Assembly (NCBI RefSeq): GCF_036345175.1
Contig: NZ_CP107780.1
Location: 10,664,001 to 10,728,000, forward strand
Source of the DNA: Streptomyces sp. NBC_00576
GTDB taxonomy: Bacteria; Actinomycetota; Actinomycetes; Streptomycetales; Streptomycetaceae
Direction: 5' to 3'
Length of the DNA: 64,000 nucleotides
The notes under the pieces were generated by a model. That model worked only from the letters and a program-made list of their open reading frames with translations. It had not been told where the DNA came from and did not search any database. The position numbers and the translations under genes were made by a program. Positions 34,300-43,301 of the stretch are shown one piece after another; position 1 is the stretch's first letter, and the number at the start of each line of letters is the position of its first letter.

Positions 34300-36360
34300 T
34301 CAGGAGGTGGGCTGGAACGTCCACAGCAGGTTGTTGTTGGTCAGCCAGGTCCACTGCTTGGTCACGGACCCGGAGGGGACCTGTCCGCCGCCGTCGAGGA
34401 CGAGTCCGGTGGTGCGGTTGGCGATCGAGTACTGGCCGTTGCCGCGGTCGGTTATCTTCCACTGCTGGTGGGGGCCGCCGTTCCAGGCCGCTTGCTGGGC
34501 TGGAGCGCCGTTGCTGGTCGAGCCCCAGCCGTCGGCGACCATGCCGTTGGCGCGGTTGACCAGCCTGTAGTAGCCGTCGCCGAGGTCGACGGCCTGCCAC
34601 TGGAGGTTGGGGTTGTCGACCGGCGTCCACTGCTTGAGGTTCGAGCCGCTGGCGACGTTGCCGCCGCTGTCCAGGGCCAGACCGTCCGTGACGTTGATCA
34701 GACGGAAGTACGTGGCCGGATTGAAGGTGACCTTCAGTGAGACGATGGCGTCGTTGTTGCCGGTCACCCGCAGGTCGGGATTGTCCGCGGTGAACGTCCA
34801 GGCCGTGCCGGTGAAGTTGTCGCCGGAGTAGCCCGTCACCCGGTAGCCCTGGGGCACCCTGAGCGAGGAGATGGTCGCGGAGCCAACTCCCGCGGCCGAC
34901 AGCTGGGAGGAGGTGTAGCTGCCCAGCGTCAGGGCGGCGCTGGCTGAGGAGTAACTCACGTCCTGGAACACGGTCACCCGGGCTGCGCCGGCGGCCGTGG
35001 GGACGCCGCTGACCTCGAAGCAGACCACGGAGTCATTGGCGTCCGGGGCGGTAGCCGGCACGGTGACGCTGATCTGGCCGCCGCTGACGGTGTAGGTGAG
35101 CGAGGCCGAGGGGTTGTTCATCAGGTAGACGCGGCTGATGGTGTTGGTGATCGCGGGGATCTGCAGCACGCCGCCCGTGGGCCAGGTGAAGACGTGGGCG
35201 AACAGCTTGCCGTCCTTCTTGGTGGCCCGCCCCCAGGTGGGGTCGGTGGTGTAGGGGCTTGCCGTGGCTGCGTGCACGCTGTCGCCGTACGTCGCCATCC
35301 AGGAGGCCAGGCCGCGCAGGATGGTCACGGATCCGGCGGTGACCGAGCCGTCGCCCTTGGGGCCGATGTTCAGCAGGAAGTTGCCGTCCCGCGAGACGCA
35401 GGTGACGAGTTCCTGAACGAAGTCCTTGACGGGGCGGTAGGAGTTCTCTCGGCCCGCCTGGTAGCCCCAGGCACCGTTCATGGTGTCGCATCTCTCCCAC
35501 TGGCGCTCCAGCGGCGCGTTGGGGACACCGAACTCCGTGACCGTGTAGTCGCCCAGACCGAGGTCCCGCTTGACCCGTTCGTTGACGACGAGTCCGGGCT
35601 TGCGGGCGATCAGCCAGTTGTAGAGGTCGACACCGTCCGACCGGAGCCACCAGTCATCGAGGGTGGGGCTGGAGGGTTCGCCGAACCAGTCGCCGTCGAA
35701 CCACAGGAGCGCCGGGTCGTAGCGGTCCAGCAGCTCCTGCAGTTGGGCTTTCATGTCCGCGATATAACCCGTGCGGGCGGCCTGCGAGGCCATCGTGGTG
35801 AGACCGCTTCGGATGGTCTGGGAGGGGTGGTTCCAGTCCAGGATCGAGTAGTAGAGCCCGAACTTGACGCCTCGTGCCTCGCACTCGGTCTTGAGCGCCG
35901 CCAGCAGATCACCCTGGACACCGGCGTAGTCGTGCAGGTTGTACAGCTTGGTGCCGGTGGTGTCGGTGAAGCTGGGGACGTTGGAGTCCCACATGGCGAA
36001 GCCTTCATGGTGTTTGGCAGTGATGACCAGGTACTTCATGCCGGCGTCCGCCGCCAGTTGGGCGATGGCCGCGGCGTTGAACGCGGTGGGGTTGAAGTTC
36101 GCGGACACCTGGGTCTGGTAGTTGGCCTTGGACCAGCTCTCGGAGCTGAAGGCCCATTCACCGTGGCCGAGGTAGGAGTAGGACCCGAAGTGGATGAACA
36201 TCCCGAACCGGGCCTGGTACCACCAGTCCATCTTCGAGGGGACCGAGTACGCCTCGGCGGCGGTGGGCCACAGGGCCTGCGGCAGTCCGAAGGCCACGGT
36301 GCCGCCGGCGAGGGCGGCGGCCTTGATGAGGGAGCGCCTGCTGAGGGGAGCGGAGGTCAT
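34300..36360 (-). CDS. GH29 alpha-L-fucosidase with C-terminal ricin-type lectin domain
   Basis: The 686-residue product starts with a twin-arginine signal (SRRSLIKAAALAGG) and a mature start near AEAYSVPS. The GH29 domain (about 40-370) shows WWYQARFGMFIHFGSYSYLG, YLVITAKHHEGFAMWDSNVP, FGLYYSILDWNHP and ALLWFDGDWFGEP. The aspartate of WFDGDW, near 222, is the expected nucleophile. A beta-sandwich region and a beta-trefoil (about 545-686, with LKQWTPVDNPNLQWQ, HQQWKIT and TKQWTWLTNNNLLW) follow. It releases terminal alpha-L-fucose from plant or host glycans outside the cell. The start is ATG 36360 with GGAG at a workable distance. Confidence 0.94.
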   Translation of the reverse strand: MTSAPLSRRSLIKAAALAGGTVAFGLPQALWPTAAEAYSVPSKMDWWYQARFGMFIHFGSYSYLGHGEWAFSSESWSKANYQTQVSANFNPTAFNAAAIAQLAADAGMKYLVITAKHHEGFAMWDSNVPSFTDTTGTKLYNLHDYAGVQGDLLAALKTECEARGVKFGLYYSILDWNHPSQTIRSGLTTMASQAARTGYIADMKAQLQELLDRYDPALLWFDGDWFGEPSSPTLDDWWLRSDGVDLYNWLIARKPGLVVNERVKRDLGLGDYTVTEFGVPNAPLERQWERCDTMNGAWGYQAGRENSYRPVKDFVQELVTCVSRDGNFLLNIGPKGDGSVTAGSVTILRGLASWMATYGDSVHAATASPYTTDPTWGRATKKDGKLFAHVFTWPTGGVLQIPAITNTISRVYLMNNPSASLTYTVSGGQISVTVPATAPDANDSVVCFEVSGVPTAAGAARVTVFQDVSYSSASAALTLGSYTSSQLSAAGVGSATISSLRVPQGYRVTGYSGDNFTGTAWTFTADNPDLRVTGNNDAIVSLKVTFNPATYFRLINVTDGLALDSGGNVASGSNLKQWTPVDNPNLQWQAVDLGDGYYRLVNRANGMVADGWGSTSNGAPAQQAAWNGGPHQQWKITDRGNGQYSIANRTTGLVLDGGGQVPSGSVTKQWTWLTNNNLLWTFQPTS

Positions 36361-36677
36361 TTGCGGCTCCAGAAGGGGTGAAGGGCACGGGGCGTGTCGA
36401 CAGTCGTTTGTCCGTGACGCAGCCCGGACGGCGGGGAACGGCGGCTCGTGTCCGCTCAGGCCACATCTTCTCGGACATCGGATGTATTAAGCGGTGCGCC
36501 CTCACGTCTTGTCTAGAGCTAAGGACAGAAATAAGAAATCTCCTCGTCGCTGCCCCACGATCAGGTCAACGCGCAGGAATAGATCGGATCTATCACGGTC
36601 GATGCGTGGAAAATGCACACGGCTTCGCAGCGCGGCCACCTGACCGCACTGCGAAACCGTGATGTCCGCTCCGGCGG
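36361..36677. other. Promoter region of the fucosidase gene
   Basis: This GC-poorer stretch (for example around 36515-36545) separates the fucosidase start from the end of the LutC-like gene. It holds no coding sequence I can support. A promoter for the fucosidase is expected here but was not pinned down. Confidence 0.4.
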
Positions 36678-37314
36678 CTACGCGTCCCCCAGCACGATGA
36701 TGTCGAGGGTCCTGGGCCCGTGTACGCCCTCCACCCGCTCCAGCTCGATGTCGCCGGTCGCCGAGGGACCTGAGATGAGTGTCAGCGGCCGCGACGGGTC
36801 GAGGCGGCGGAGCGCATCGGGCACGTCGGGTGTGATCTGATCGGCCCGGACCAGGCAGATGTGCTGGTCCGGGAGCAGCGTTAGGGTGCGCCGTCCCTGG
36901 CCCGGACCGTGGTCGAGGACCACGGTGCCGGTGACGGCGATGGCCACGGCGACCGTGGTGACCACGGCGTCCGCCGTGTCGAGCTGTCCGACGGTCAGCG
37001 GTGGGACGTCCGTCGGCAGCGACCAGGGTCCGTCCGGGACCAGGCCTTCGGGGAGCCCGGACGGCACCACGAGGGAACGTGCTCCGATACGGCTCAGAGC
37101 ACGGCCCACGGCTGCCGCGGCAGCCGGCTGCCGGAACACGGACCACTGTGGCGCGGTACTCGGCGGCACGCTCGGCGAACAGCCCCACGACGTCCTCTCC
37201 CGCGTGGTCGGCGCGGCGACCACGCGGACGTGGCAGATCGTCGGGGCGCTCGGAGCCGGGAACACCGGACAGGACTGCCCGAACCGCGCTCAGGACGGTC
37301 TCGCGGCCGTTCAT
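36678..37314 (-). pseudogene. LutC/YkgG-type lactate utilisation (LUD domain) protein, frameshifted
   Basis: The minus-strand start is ATG 37314 after AAGGA (NGRETVLSAVRAVLSG, then FAERAAEYRATVVRV). Near 37120 the frame changes within a repetitive GCC/GGC stretch. The rest reads AAAAAVGRALSRIGARSLVV, TVGQLDTADAVVTTVAVAIA, VTGTVVLDHGPGQGRRTLTL, HICLVRADQI and GPSATGDIELERVEGVHGPR, ending IIVLGDA. These are LUD-domain signatures of the third subunit of the LutABC lactate-oxidising system. LutA and LutB are absent. Lactate or aldehyde products of fucose breakdown could explain its placement, but this copy is probably inactive. Confidence 0.75.
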
Positions 37315-37485
37315 CGTCATTCCTTGCCTCCCGCCGTCGTACGGCTGTCTTCTCTCACACGTGGTCTCGTACGGTGCCACCAGGGCAGCGACGGGCAGCC
37401 CGCCAGCAGCACGCTTCCGCGAGAGCGTCACCAACGTCGAGCCCTCATACAGCCCGCTCGGTGGCGGGGCCGCCGGGGCACGCAG

Positions 37486-38988
37486 TCAGGAGACGGTCCA
37501 GGTCTCGCTGTTGGTGCTGGCGCTGCCGCCGAGTTCCTGGTCCACCGCCGCTCCCTGGGTGGTGGAGCCCGCGACGCCGATGTGCAGGCCGCTGCCGATG
37601 CCCACCAGCATGTAGTTGCTGCCGGTGTAGCTGCCGGTCAGGTCGAGGGCCCACTGCTGGTTGGTCTGGCCGTTGCAGGTCCACTGGTGCAACTGGACGC
37701 CGGTGGTGGCCGACTTGTCGGGGACGTCCAGGCACAGGCCGCTCTTGACGCTCTTGAGCGTGTAGATGTTGTCCGCGACCCGGGTGAGGGTCCACTGCTG
37801 GTTGGTACCGCCGGTGGACGGCCACTGGATGATCTTGGCGCCGGTCGCCGTGGACCCGCTGGAGACGTCCATCAGCATCGAGCTGCCGAGGTTCTTCAGC
37901 GTGTGGACCCCTTCCGAGGGGATCCCGCTGCCGGCCGTCCACGTGCCCGCGTCCACGTCGAGGGACCAGGTCGGGTACTGGCCGAGGTTCACCGTCGTGC
38001 CCCGGATGGTCAGCGGCAGCCAGATCAGCTTCGACGCGCCCAGGTTGGCGGTGTCCCAGCGGTCACCGGCGTAGATGTACGTGGTGCCGGAGGTGCCCTG
38101 GACGGTGATGACGTTCGCCGTCTGGCTGCCGTAGGTCTTAGTGCCGGGGGCGGCGAAGTTCCGGAGCGCCGACCACGGGCCGCTCAGTGAGGTGGCGGTG
38201 GCGTAGACGTTGTCGTTCAGGCTCCAGCCCGTCAGGTGGGAGCCGAAGACGTAGTACATGCCGCCGATCTTCACCATGGCGGGCGACTCGACGCTGGCAC
38301 TGCCGCTGCTGCCCAGCACCGCCACCGAGCTGTCCACGGAGAGGTAGTCGGCGGACAGCTTGTAGATGCGCAGGCCGTTGTTGCGGTCCTCGCTGAGCAG
38401 GTAGCCGGTGCCGTCGGTGTCCTGGAACAGGCCGAGGTCCCGGCTGAGGTTGCCCTGCGGCCGGAAGCTGCCCCGGTAGGTGTACGGGCCGCACGGGGTG
38501 CTGCTGGTGGCCACACCGACCTTGGCCTCGGCGTAGTTGGTGCTGTCGATGTGCATGTACATCACGTACGTGCTGGTCGACGCGTTGTAGATGACCTTCG
38601 GCCGCTCCACGATGCGGCTGGGGCCCAGGTCACCACTGGCCTGCAGCCCCAGGGCCTGACCCCGGTAGGTCCAGTTGGCGAGGTCGGTCGAGGTGTAGCA
38701 CGGGATGTCCTGGAAGGACGTGTCCCCCGACGCCTTGCCGGTCTTGTCCTCGCCGAAGCCGTACCAGGTGCTGCCCACCTTGATGATGCCCAGGCCGTGC
38801 AACTGCAGGGTGTTGCCGTTCTGGTCGGTCCGGTCGGCACCCGTCGTGAACGTCACCGAGGCCGCTTGTGCCTGCGTGGCGGGGACGAGCAGGGCGGCGA
38901 GACCGCCGAGCAGGGTCAGGAGCGTGACGAGCGTGGTCCGCCATCGGGCACGCGGTGGCGGTGTGCGGTGCGATGTGGTGTCGGGCAT
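37486..38988 (-). CDS. Secreted GH43-family glycosidase with ricin-type lectin domain
   Basis: The 500-residue product has a Sec signal (WRTTLVTLLTLLGGLAALLV, cleavage near AQAA). A five-bladed propeller (about 45-350) shows LQLHGLGIIKVGSTWYGFGE, IVERPKVIYNASTSTYVMYM, RDLGLFQDTDGTGYLLSEDR, ESPAMVKIGGMYYVFGSHLT and QTANVITVQG. A beta-trefoil (about 360-500) follows with IIQWPSTGGTNQQWTL and LHQWTCNGQTNQQWAL. The propeller resembles the GH43 subgroup with exo-beta-1,3-galactanases; the exact specificity is inference. It is preceded by GGAGAGG and by three 8-bp GTACGGGT repeats at 39028-39051. Confidence 0.85.
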   Translation of the reverse strand: MPDTTSHRTPPPRARWRTTLVTLLTLLGGLAALLVPATQAQAASVTFTTGADRTDQNGNTLQLHGLGIIKVGSTWYGFGEDKTGKASGDTSFQDIPCYTSTDLANWTYRGQALGLQASGDLGPSRIVERPKVIYNASTSTYVMYMHIDSTNYAEAKVGVATSSTPCGPYTYRGSFRPQGNLSRDLGLFQDTDGTGYLLSEDRNNGLRIYKLSADYLSVDSSVAVLGSSGSASVESPAMVKIGGMYYVFGSHLTGWSLNDNVYATATSLSGPWSALRNFAAPGTKTYGSQTANVITVQGTSGTTYIYAGDRWDTANLGASKLIWLPLTIRGTTVNLGQYPTWSLDVDAGTWTAGSGIPSEGVHTLKNLGSSMLMDVSSGSTATGAKIIQWPSTGGTNQQWTLTRVADNIYTLKSVKSGLCLDVPDKSATTGVQLHQWTCNGQTNQQWALDLTGSYTGSNYMLVGIGSGLHIGVAGSTTQGAAVDQELGGSASTNSETWTVS

Positions 38989-39179
38989 GGTCTCGCCTCT
39001 CCGTTGAGGTCCGGGGATGGTGCGGGCGTACGGGTGTACGGGTGTACGGGTCGAGCGGTGGGATCCTGGGGCCGCTCAGGGGGCGAGCGGGATGGTGATG
39101 GTGTTCCAGGACATCGGCGGCAGCAGGGCGCTCAGCCGCCCAACGGCGCCCTTCTCTGTGCGGGCCTCGGTGGTGTGGC

Positions 39180-40562
39180 TCAGTACCAGACGGGGAATGT
39201 GGCGTCGGCCCGGCCGCCGGCGGTGGAGATCGGGTCGATGCGCAGCACGTAGTCGTAGTGCCGGATGTAGCGGTCGGGGTAGTTGTACGAGCGGAACGAC
39301 GACCAGGACGGGTCGGCGAGCCCGGCGGTCTTGTAGAAGGTGGCGTCCTTGGCGAACGTCGTGGTGCCGTCGTTGACGTCCAGTCGCAGCTGGTAGTAGG
39401 AGTGCCGCAGGTAGCGGGTCGGGTTGTTGACGGACTGGAAGGAGACGCCGGAGGAGTCGGCCAGCCCCGGCACCAGCTTCCATTGCGAGTCGGTGTACGG
39501 GTCGAACGGGTACGGGTCGATGCGGCCGATGTAGTCGGCGTGCCGCCAGTATCTGTCCGGGAAGTTGTAGGACTTCAGCCGGTTCCAGGCGGGCTTGCCC
39601 CACTTGGCGACCATGTTGTCGTGCACCGTCTGGGGGATCGGCTGGATGGTGGCGTGTTTGGAGTTCAGCGGCTGGGTGTAGATGCGCCGGTCGGTGGCGG
39701 TCCAGGTGCCGGTGGACAGGTCAATGGTCTGCCAGGCGTAGAACAACCCGTTGGCGTCGCCCCACAGGTACCAGGTGCCGGAAGCCTGGGCGAGGATCGG
39801 GGCCTCGATGCCTCCTTGCGGCGCCAAGCCCGAGGTGAAGACCCTGAAGCTGCCGGGATCGAGCGAGGTGGACCTCGCGCCCACGAGGCTGTTGCGCGCC
39901 TTGAAATACAGGTAGTTGACGCCGTTCACGTTCATGGCCAGGGAGCCGTCGATGATGTCGTAGCCCGGGTCGAAGAAGACCTGCGGCGACGTCACCGTCG
40001 TGAAATCCGTGGTGTAGTTCACCATGATCACGTTGTGTCCGCTGCTGTTGACGGACGAGTAGATGATGGCGTACTGGCCGCGGGAGGCGTCCCAGAAGGC
40101 TTCGGGCGCCCAAGTGTGGGTGGCCATCGAGTGCAGCTTCAGCAGGCGGTAGTTGTCGAAGGAGCGCAGGTCGGCGGAGTCCCAGACGTGGATGTACTGG
40201 CTCTGCAGATTCCAGTTGGTCCCCTTCAGGTCAGTCGCCATGACGACGAAGGTGCCGTCCTGCTTGGGCAGGATGAAGGGGTCGCGCAGGCCACCCGTGC
40301 CCCGGGTCGGGGTCACGACGGGGTTGTTCTGGTTCAGCGGCATCCACTGCAGCGCGTCGGTGCTGACCGCAAGGTGCAGGCCGTAGTCCGCGCCAAGGCC
40401 GTTCGGCGATGCAGTGAAGTAGCCCATGACGAACGGGGAGCCGGTCGCGGCGGCCGCGGACTGGCTACCGATGGTCAGCGCGCCGGTCATGGACAGCGGG
40501 ACGGTCGCGGCCATGCCGAGGAACAGTCGGCGCGACGGGAGAGGGGTTGCGCTTGCGCTCAT
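39180..40562 (-). CDS. GH43-family glycosidase with AbfB (CBM42-like) domain
   Basis: The minus-strand start is ATG 40562 (MSASATPLPSRRLFLGMAAT), with GGAG seven bases upstream. The twin-arginine-like SRRLFLG signal indicates export. The 460-residue product has a propeller domain (about 45-320; DYGLHLAVSTDALQWMPL, GLRDPFILPKQDGTFVVMAT, THTWAPEAFWDASRGQYAII, DIIDGSLAMNVNGVNYLYFK, GGIEAPILAQASGTWYLW). A C-terminal AbfB beta-trefoil (about 330-460; YNFPDRYWRHADYIGRIDPY, NPTRYLRHSYYQLRLDV, YNYPDRYIRHYDYVLRIDP) follows; this type of domain binds arabinofuranose side chains. It probably acts on arabinose-containing plant polymers. Confidence 0.88.
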   Translation of the reverse strand: MSASATPLPSRRLFLGMAATVPLSMTGALTIGSQSAAAATGSPFVMGYFTASPNGLGADYGLHLAVSTDALQWMPLNQNNPVVTPTRGTGGLRDPFILPKQDGTFVVMATDLKGTNWNLQSQYIHVWDSADLRSFDNYRLLKLHSMATHTWAPEAFWDASRGQYAIIYSSVNSSGHNVIMVNYTTDFTTVTSPQVFFDPGYDIIDGSLAMNVNGVNYLYFKARNSLVGARSTSLDPGSFRVFTSGLAPQGGIEAPILAQASGTWYLWGDANGLFYAWQTIDLSTGTWTATDRRIYTQPLNSKHATIQPIPQTVHDNMVAKWGKPAWNRLKSYNFPDRYWRHADYIGRIDPYPFDPYTDSQWKLVPGLADSSGVSFQSVNNPTRYLRHSYYQLRLDVNDGTTTFAKDATFYKTAGLADPSWSSFRSYNYPDRYIRHYDYVLRIDPISTAGGRADATFPVWY

Positions 40563-40961
40563 CTGTGTCTCCAGGGGGTGTACAGGGGTGGGGAAGTGGC
40601 GCGTCGAAAGTCCAGTCTTCTTCCTGCAAGGGCCCCTCAAGGGTCTCTAGCCGCTGGACTGGGGTGGTTGGGGTTGGTGACGGACCGCCGACAGGCGGCC
40701 GTCGAAGGTGATGTCGAAGGCGTTCGGCGCGTTCTTCCAGCGCATGGTCCAGGGGGCTGACCTTGCCGGTGGGGCCTGGGCCGACATGATCGCCATGTCG
40801 GCCCGGGCCCGGCCCGTCAACTCGTCACATCAGCTGGTCGTCCACGGCCTTCGTGGGCTCGACAGCCTCGGACTCGGACACGTTCTCGCTGGTCGTCGAT
40901 GCATCTTCCATGATCGGGAGTTACACCGATCGTCGTACAGTTCCTCGCACTGTGGTGCGGG
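40563..40961. other. Stretch with a 3' gene fragment only
   Basis: On the minus strand, 40647-40755 reads MRWKNAPNAFDITFDGRLSA, then a proline/glutamine tail and a stop. It looks like the end of a lost coding sequence of unknown family. The rest of the interval shows nothing I can support. Confidence 0.3.
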
Positions 40962-43064
40962 CTACGACAGGGTCCACTTCTGGGTGTTGCTGCCGTTGCA
41001 GGTCCACAGGACCAGCTTGGTGCCGTTGGCGGTTCCCCCGCCGGTGGCGTCCAGGCAGAGGCCGGCGTACACGTTGGTGATGGTGCCGTCCGCGTTGACG
41101 TTCCACTGCTGGTTGGTCTGGCCGTTGCAGTCCCAGATGACGACCCTGGTGCCGTTGGTCGTGCCACGGTTGTAGGCGTCCAGGCACTTGTTGCCGTAGA
41201 CCACGAGCTGCTTGCGGGAGGTGTTGTTCCACGACTGGTTCTCGCCGCCGTTGCAGTTCCACAGCTGCGCGTCGGTGCCGTTGATGATGGTGTTGTTGTT
41301 GATGTCGAGGCAGCGGTTCGACTGCGCTCCGACCACCTGGGCGCCGTTCGCGCCGGGCAGCGGGCGGATTTCGATGGCGTCGAAGTCCGGTGTCCAGGCG
41401 GAGGAGTTGGAGAACGTCAGCGTGTTCGACGAGCCCTTGGCCAGGGAAACCTCGACCGAGACGGTGCCGGGCGTGGTCCAGGAGCCGGTCGGCGGGAAGG
41501 ACACCGTAGTGGCCTGCTGCCCGTTGACCTGGAGGACGGCCGTACGGGCGGCGTTGGCGCCGTTGGTGTAGGCGATGTCGACGACCTTGGTGCCCGTGGC
41601 GTCGGCCGTGACGTTGTTGAAGCGGAGGGTGTTGGCGGCGCCGTTGCCGACGTTGCCCACCTTGGTGCCGCCGGAGCAGTTGGCGCAGGTGGCGTTGGCC
41701 GCGGAGCCGCCCTTGGTGTTGGCGGTGGCCTCGGCCTCGTACGTGGAGCTCGCCGCCTCGGTGCCGCCGGTGACGGTGAGTATCACGGAGTCCCTGGCGG
41801 GGACGGAGACGGTGTAGCTGGTGCTGATGCTGCCCACGTTGGAGCGCGTCCAGAGGTTGCGGACCGTGGCGGAGGCGCCGGTCAGGCCGAGGTCGGACCA
41901 GCGGACGGTCATGTTCTGCGCGCTGCCCGTGCGGTTGAGCAGGACGACGGCCCGCTTGCCGGTGCCGGACAGGACCTTGCTGTAGACCTGCAGTCCGGTG
42001 GTGTCCTCGGCGACCTTGACGCCCTGGAGGCCGCGCGGGTCCTGGTCGACCGCGATGACCTCGGGGTTGGTGAGGATGTCACGCGTCTGCGTGCTCATCG
42101 TGGCTATGTTGTTGCCGGCGAGGAGCGGGGCGCCGGAGACGGCCCACAGGTTCATGTGGCTGCGGTTCTGTGCGGCGGTGAAGCCATCCAGGCCGACCAT
42201 GAGCATGTCCGGGTCGTTGTAGTAGCCGGTGTGCTGGCCCGAGGGGTGCACGTTGGTGTCGAAGTTGGCGAGCATGTGGTCCCACGACGGCGTCTGGCCG
42301 TGGAAGATGATGTCGGTGTTGGTACGCCACAGGGCGGCCATGCCGGCGCCCCAGTTCCAGGGGTTCTGCTTGCCCCAGTTGCAGATGGACAGTTTCAGCT
42401 CGCGGCCGGTGGTGGCGGTCGCCTTGGTGGCGGCGTCGCTGATGGCCTGGTACGTCGTCTTCGCGTCGAGGCCCTCGACGTCGCCGCCGCACCAGTCGAC
42501 CTTGACGTAGTCGAAGCCCCACTTGGAGAACTGGAGCATGTCCTGCTCGTAGTGGCCCTCGCTGCCGCTGCCGGGCGCGGCCGGGCGGCCCGTGGGGAAG
42601 TAGTAGCCGCAGCCGTCCTTGCCCGCGTCGGTGTAGATGCCCGCCTTGAGGCCCTTGCTGTGGATGTAGTCGGCGATGGCCTTCATGCCGCCGGGCCACT
42701 CGGACTCGTCGATGGTGATGTTGCCCGCGCTGTCGCGGGTGCCCTGCCACCAGCCCTCGTCGAGGTTGATGTACTTGTACCCGGCCTGCGGCAGTCCGGC
42801 CGCGACGAAAGCGTCGACCTGCGCCTTGATCACGTTGTAGTCGATCTTCGCGGCGAAGGTGTTCCATGATGCCCAGCCCATCGGCGCGGTGGCCACCGGG
42901 ATCTGGTTGGACGTCACCGCGACCGGTTCCGCCCGGTCCAGTTCGGTGGCCTGCTGGTGCTGGAGGCCGACCAGGGCGCCGGCGGCCATCGCGAGCACCG
43001 CGGCACGGACGAGGACGGCTCTGCACAGGCGTCTTGTTCGAGGGGCGAAACGTTGAAGAGGCAT
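40962..43064 (-). CDS. GH27 alpha-galactosidase (or beta-L-arabinopyranosidase) with CBM35-like and ricin-type domains
   Basis: The minus-strand start is ATG 43064, six bases after GGAAGGA. The 700-residue product has an export segment (VLVRAAVLAMAAGALVGL) and a GH27 barrel (about 55-340; MGWASWNTFAAKIDYNVIKA, YKYINLDEGWWQGTRD, WGFDYVKVDWCGGD, YYNDPDMLMVG). The aspartates in VDWCGG (near 190) and NDPDML (near 283) are the likely nucleophile and acid/base. A beta-sandwich, a CBM35-like module (about 445-570; YEAEATANTKGGSAANATCA) and a beta-trefoil (about 580-700; QLWNCNGGENQSWNN, VVIWDCNGQTNQQWNV, LVLWTCNGSNTQKWTL) follow. A near-perfect palindrome lies 39 bp upstream. Confidence 0.93.
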   Translation of the reverse strand: MPLQRFAPRTRRLCRAVLVRAAVLAMAAGALVGLQHQQATELDRAEPVAVTSNQIPVATAPMGWASWNTFAAKIDYNVIKAQVDAFVAAGLPQAGYKYINLDEGWWQGTRDSAGNITIDESEWPGGMKAIADYIHSKGLKAGIYTDAGKDGCGYYFPTGRPAAPGSGSEGHYEQDMLQFSKWGFDYVKVDWCGGDVEGLDAKTTYQAISDAATKATATTGRELKLSICNWGKQNPWNWGAGMAALWRTNTDIIFHGQTPSWDHMLANFDTNVHPSGQHTGYYNDPDMLMVGLDGFTAAQNRSHMNLWAVSGAPLLAGNNIATMSTQTRDILTNPEVIAVDQDPRGLQGVKVAEDTTGLQVYSKVLSGTGKRAVVLLNRTGSAQNMTVRWSDLGLTGASATVRNLWTRSNVGSISTSYTVSVPARDSVILTVTGGTEAASSTYEAEATANTKGGSAANATCANCSGGTKVGNVGNGAANTLRFNNVTADATGTKVVDIAYTNGANAARTAVLQVNGQQATTVSFPPTGSWTTPGTVSVEVSLAKGSSNTLTFSNSSAWTPDFDAIEIRPLPGANGAQVVGAQSNRCLDINNNTIINGTDAQLWNCNGGENQSWNNTSRKQLVVYGNKCLDAYNRGTTNGTRVVIWDCNGQTNQQWNVNADGTITNVYAGLCLDATGGGTANGTKLVLWTCNGSNTQKWTLS

Positions 43065-43102
43065 ACGGGTCCTTCCGGGGGCATACCAATCGAACACCGA
43101 CG

Positions 43103-43124
43103 ATTGCTCGATATATCGAACAAT
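43103..43124. promoter_or_regulatory. 22-bp near-perfect palindrome upstream of the alpha-galactosidase, candidate operator
   Basis: The arms ATTGCTCGATA and TATCGAACAAT pair with one mismatch. The site is AT-rich in a GC-rich background and lies 39-60 bases before the galactosidase start. A further half-site-like TCGAACA occurs at about 43090. The GntR/FadR-type regulator encoded next door is an obvious candidate to bind it. Confidence 0.55.
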
Positions 43125-43301
43125 GCACGGATTTCCGAACAGGTCTCGCTGAAGCTAGAGTTCCGGTTGCGCGGAAGTCAACGGATCGTTCTGGCTTTTC
43201 TGAGGCGTCTTGGTGGTACGGGACATCCGCAACGCACCGAAGGGTGCGTCCGCGTCGATGCGCCAGCAAGACGCGCCCCGGGCGCGCGCGCTGACGCAGC
43301 G

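Noticed and set aside
39028..39051. Three 8-bp GTACGGGT repeats before the GH43-ricin gene, considered as an operator array
   Set aside because: Short and simple-sequence-like; could be slippage. Mentioned only as context.
39258..40760. 500-codon plus-strand frame
   Set aside because: Antisense shadow of the GH43-AbfB gene, Val/Gly/Arg-rich with no domain.
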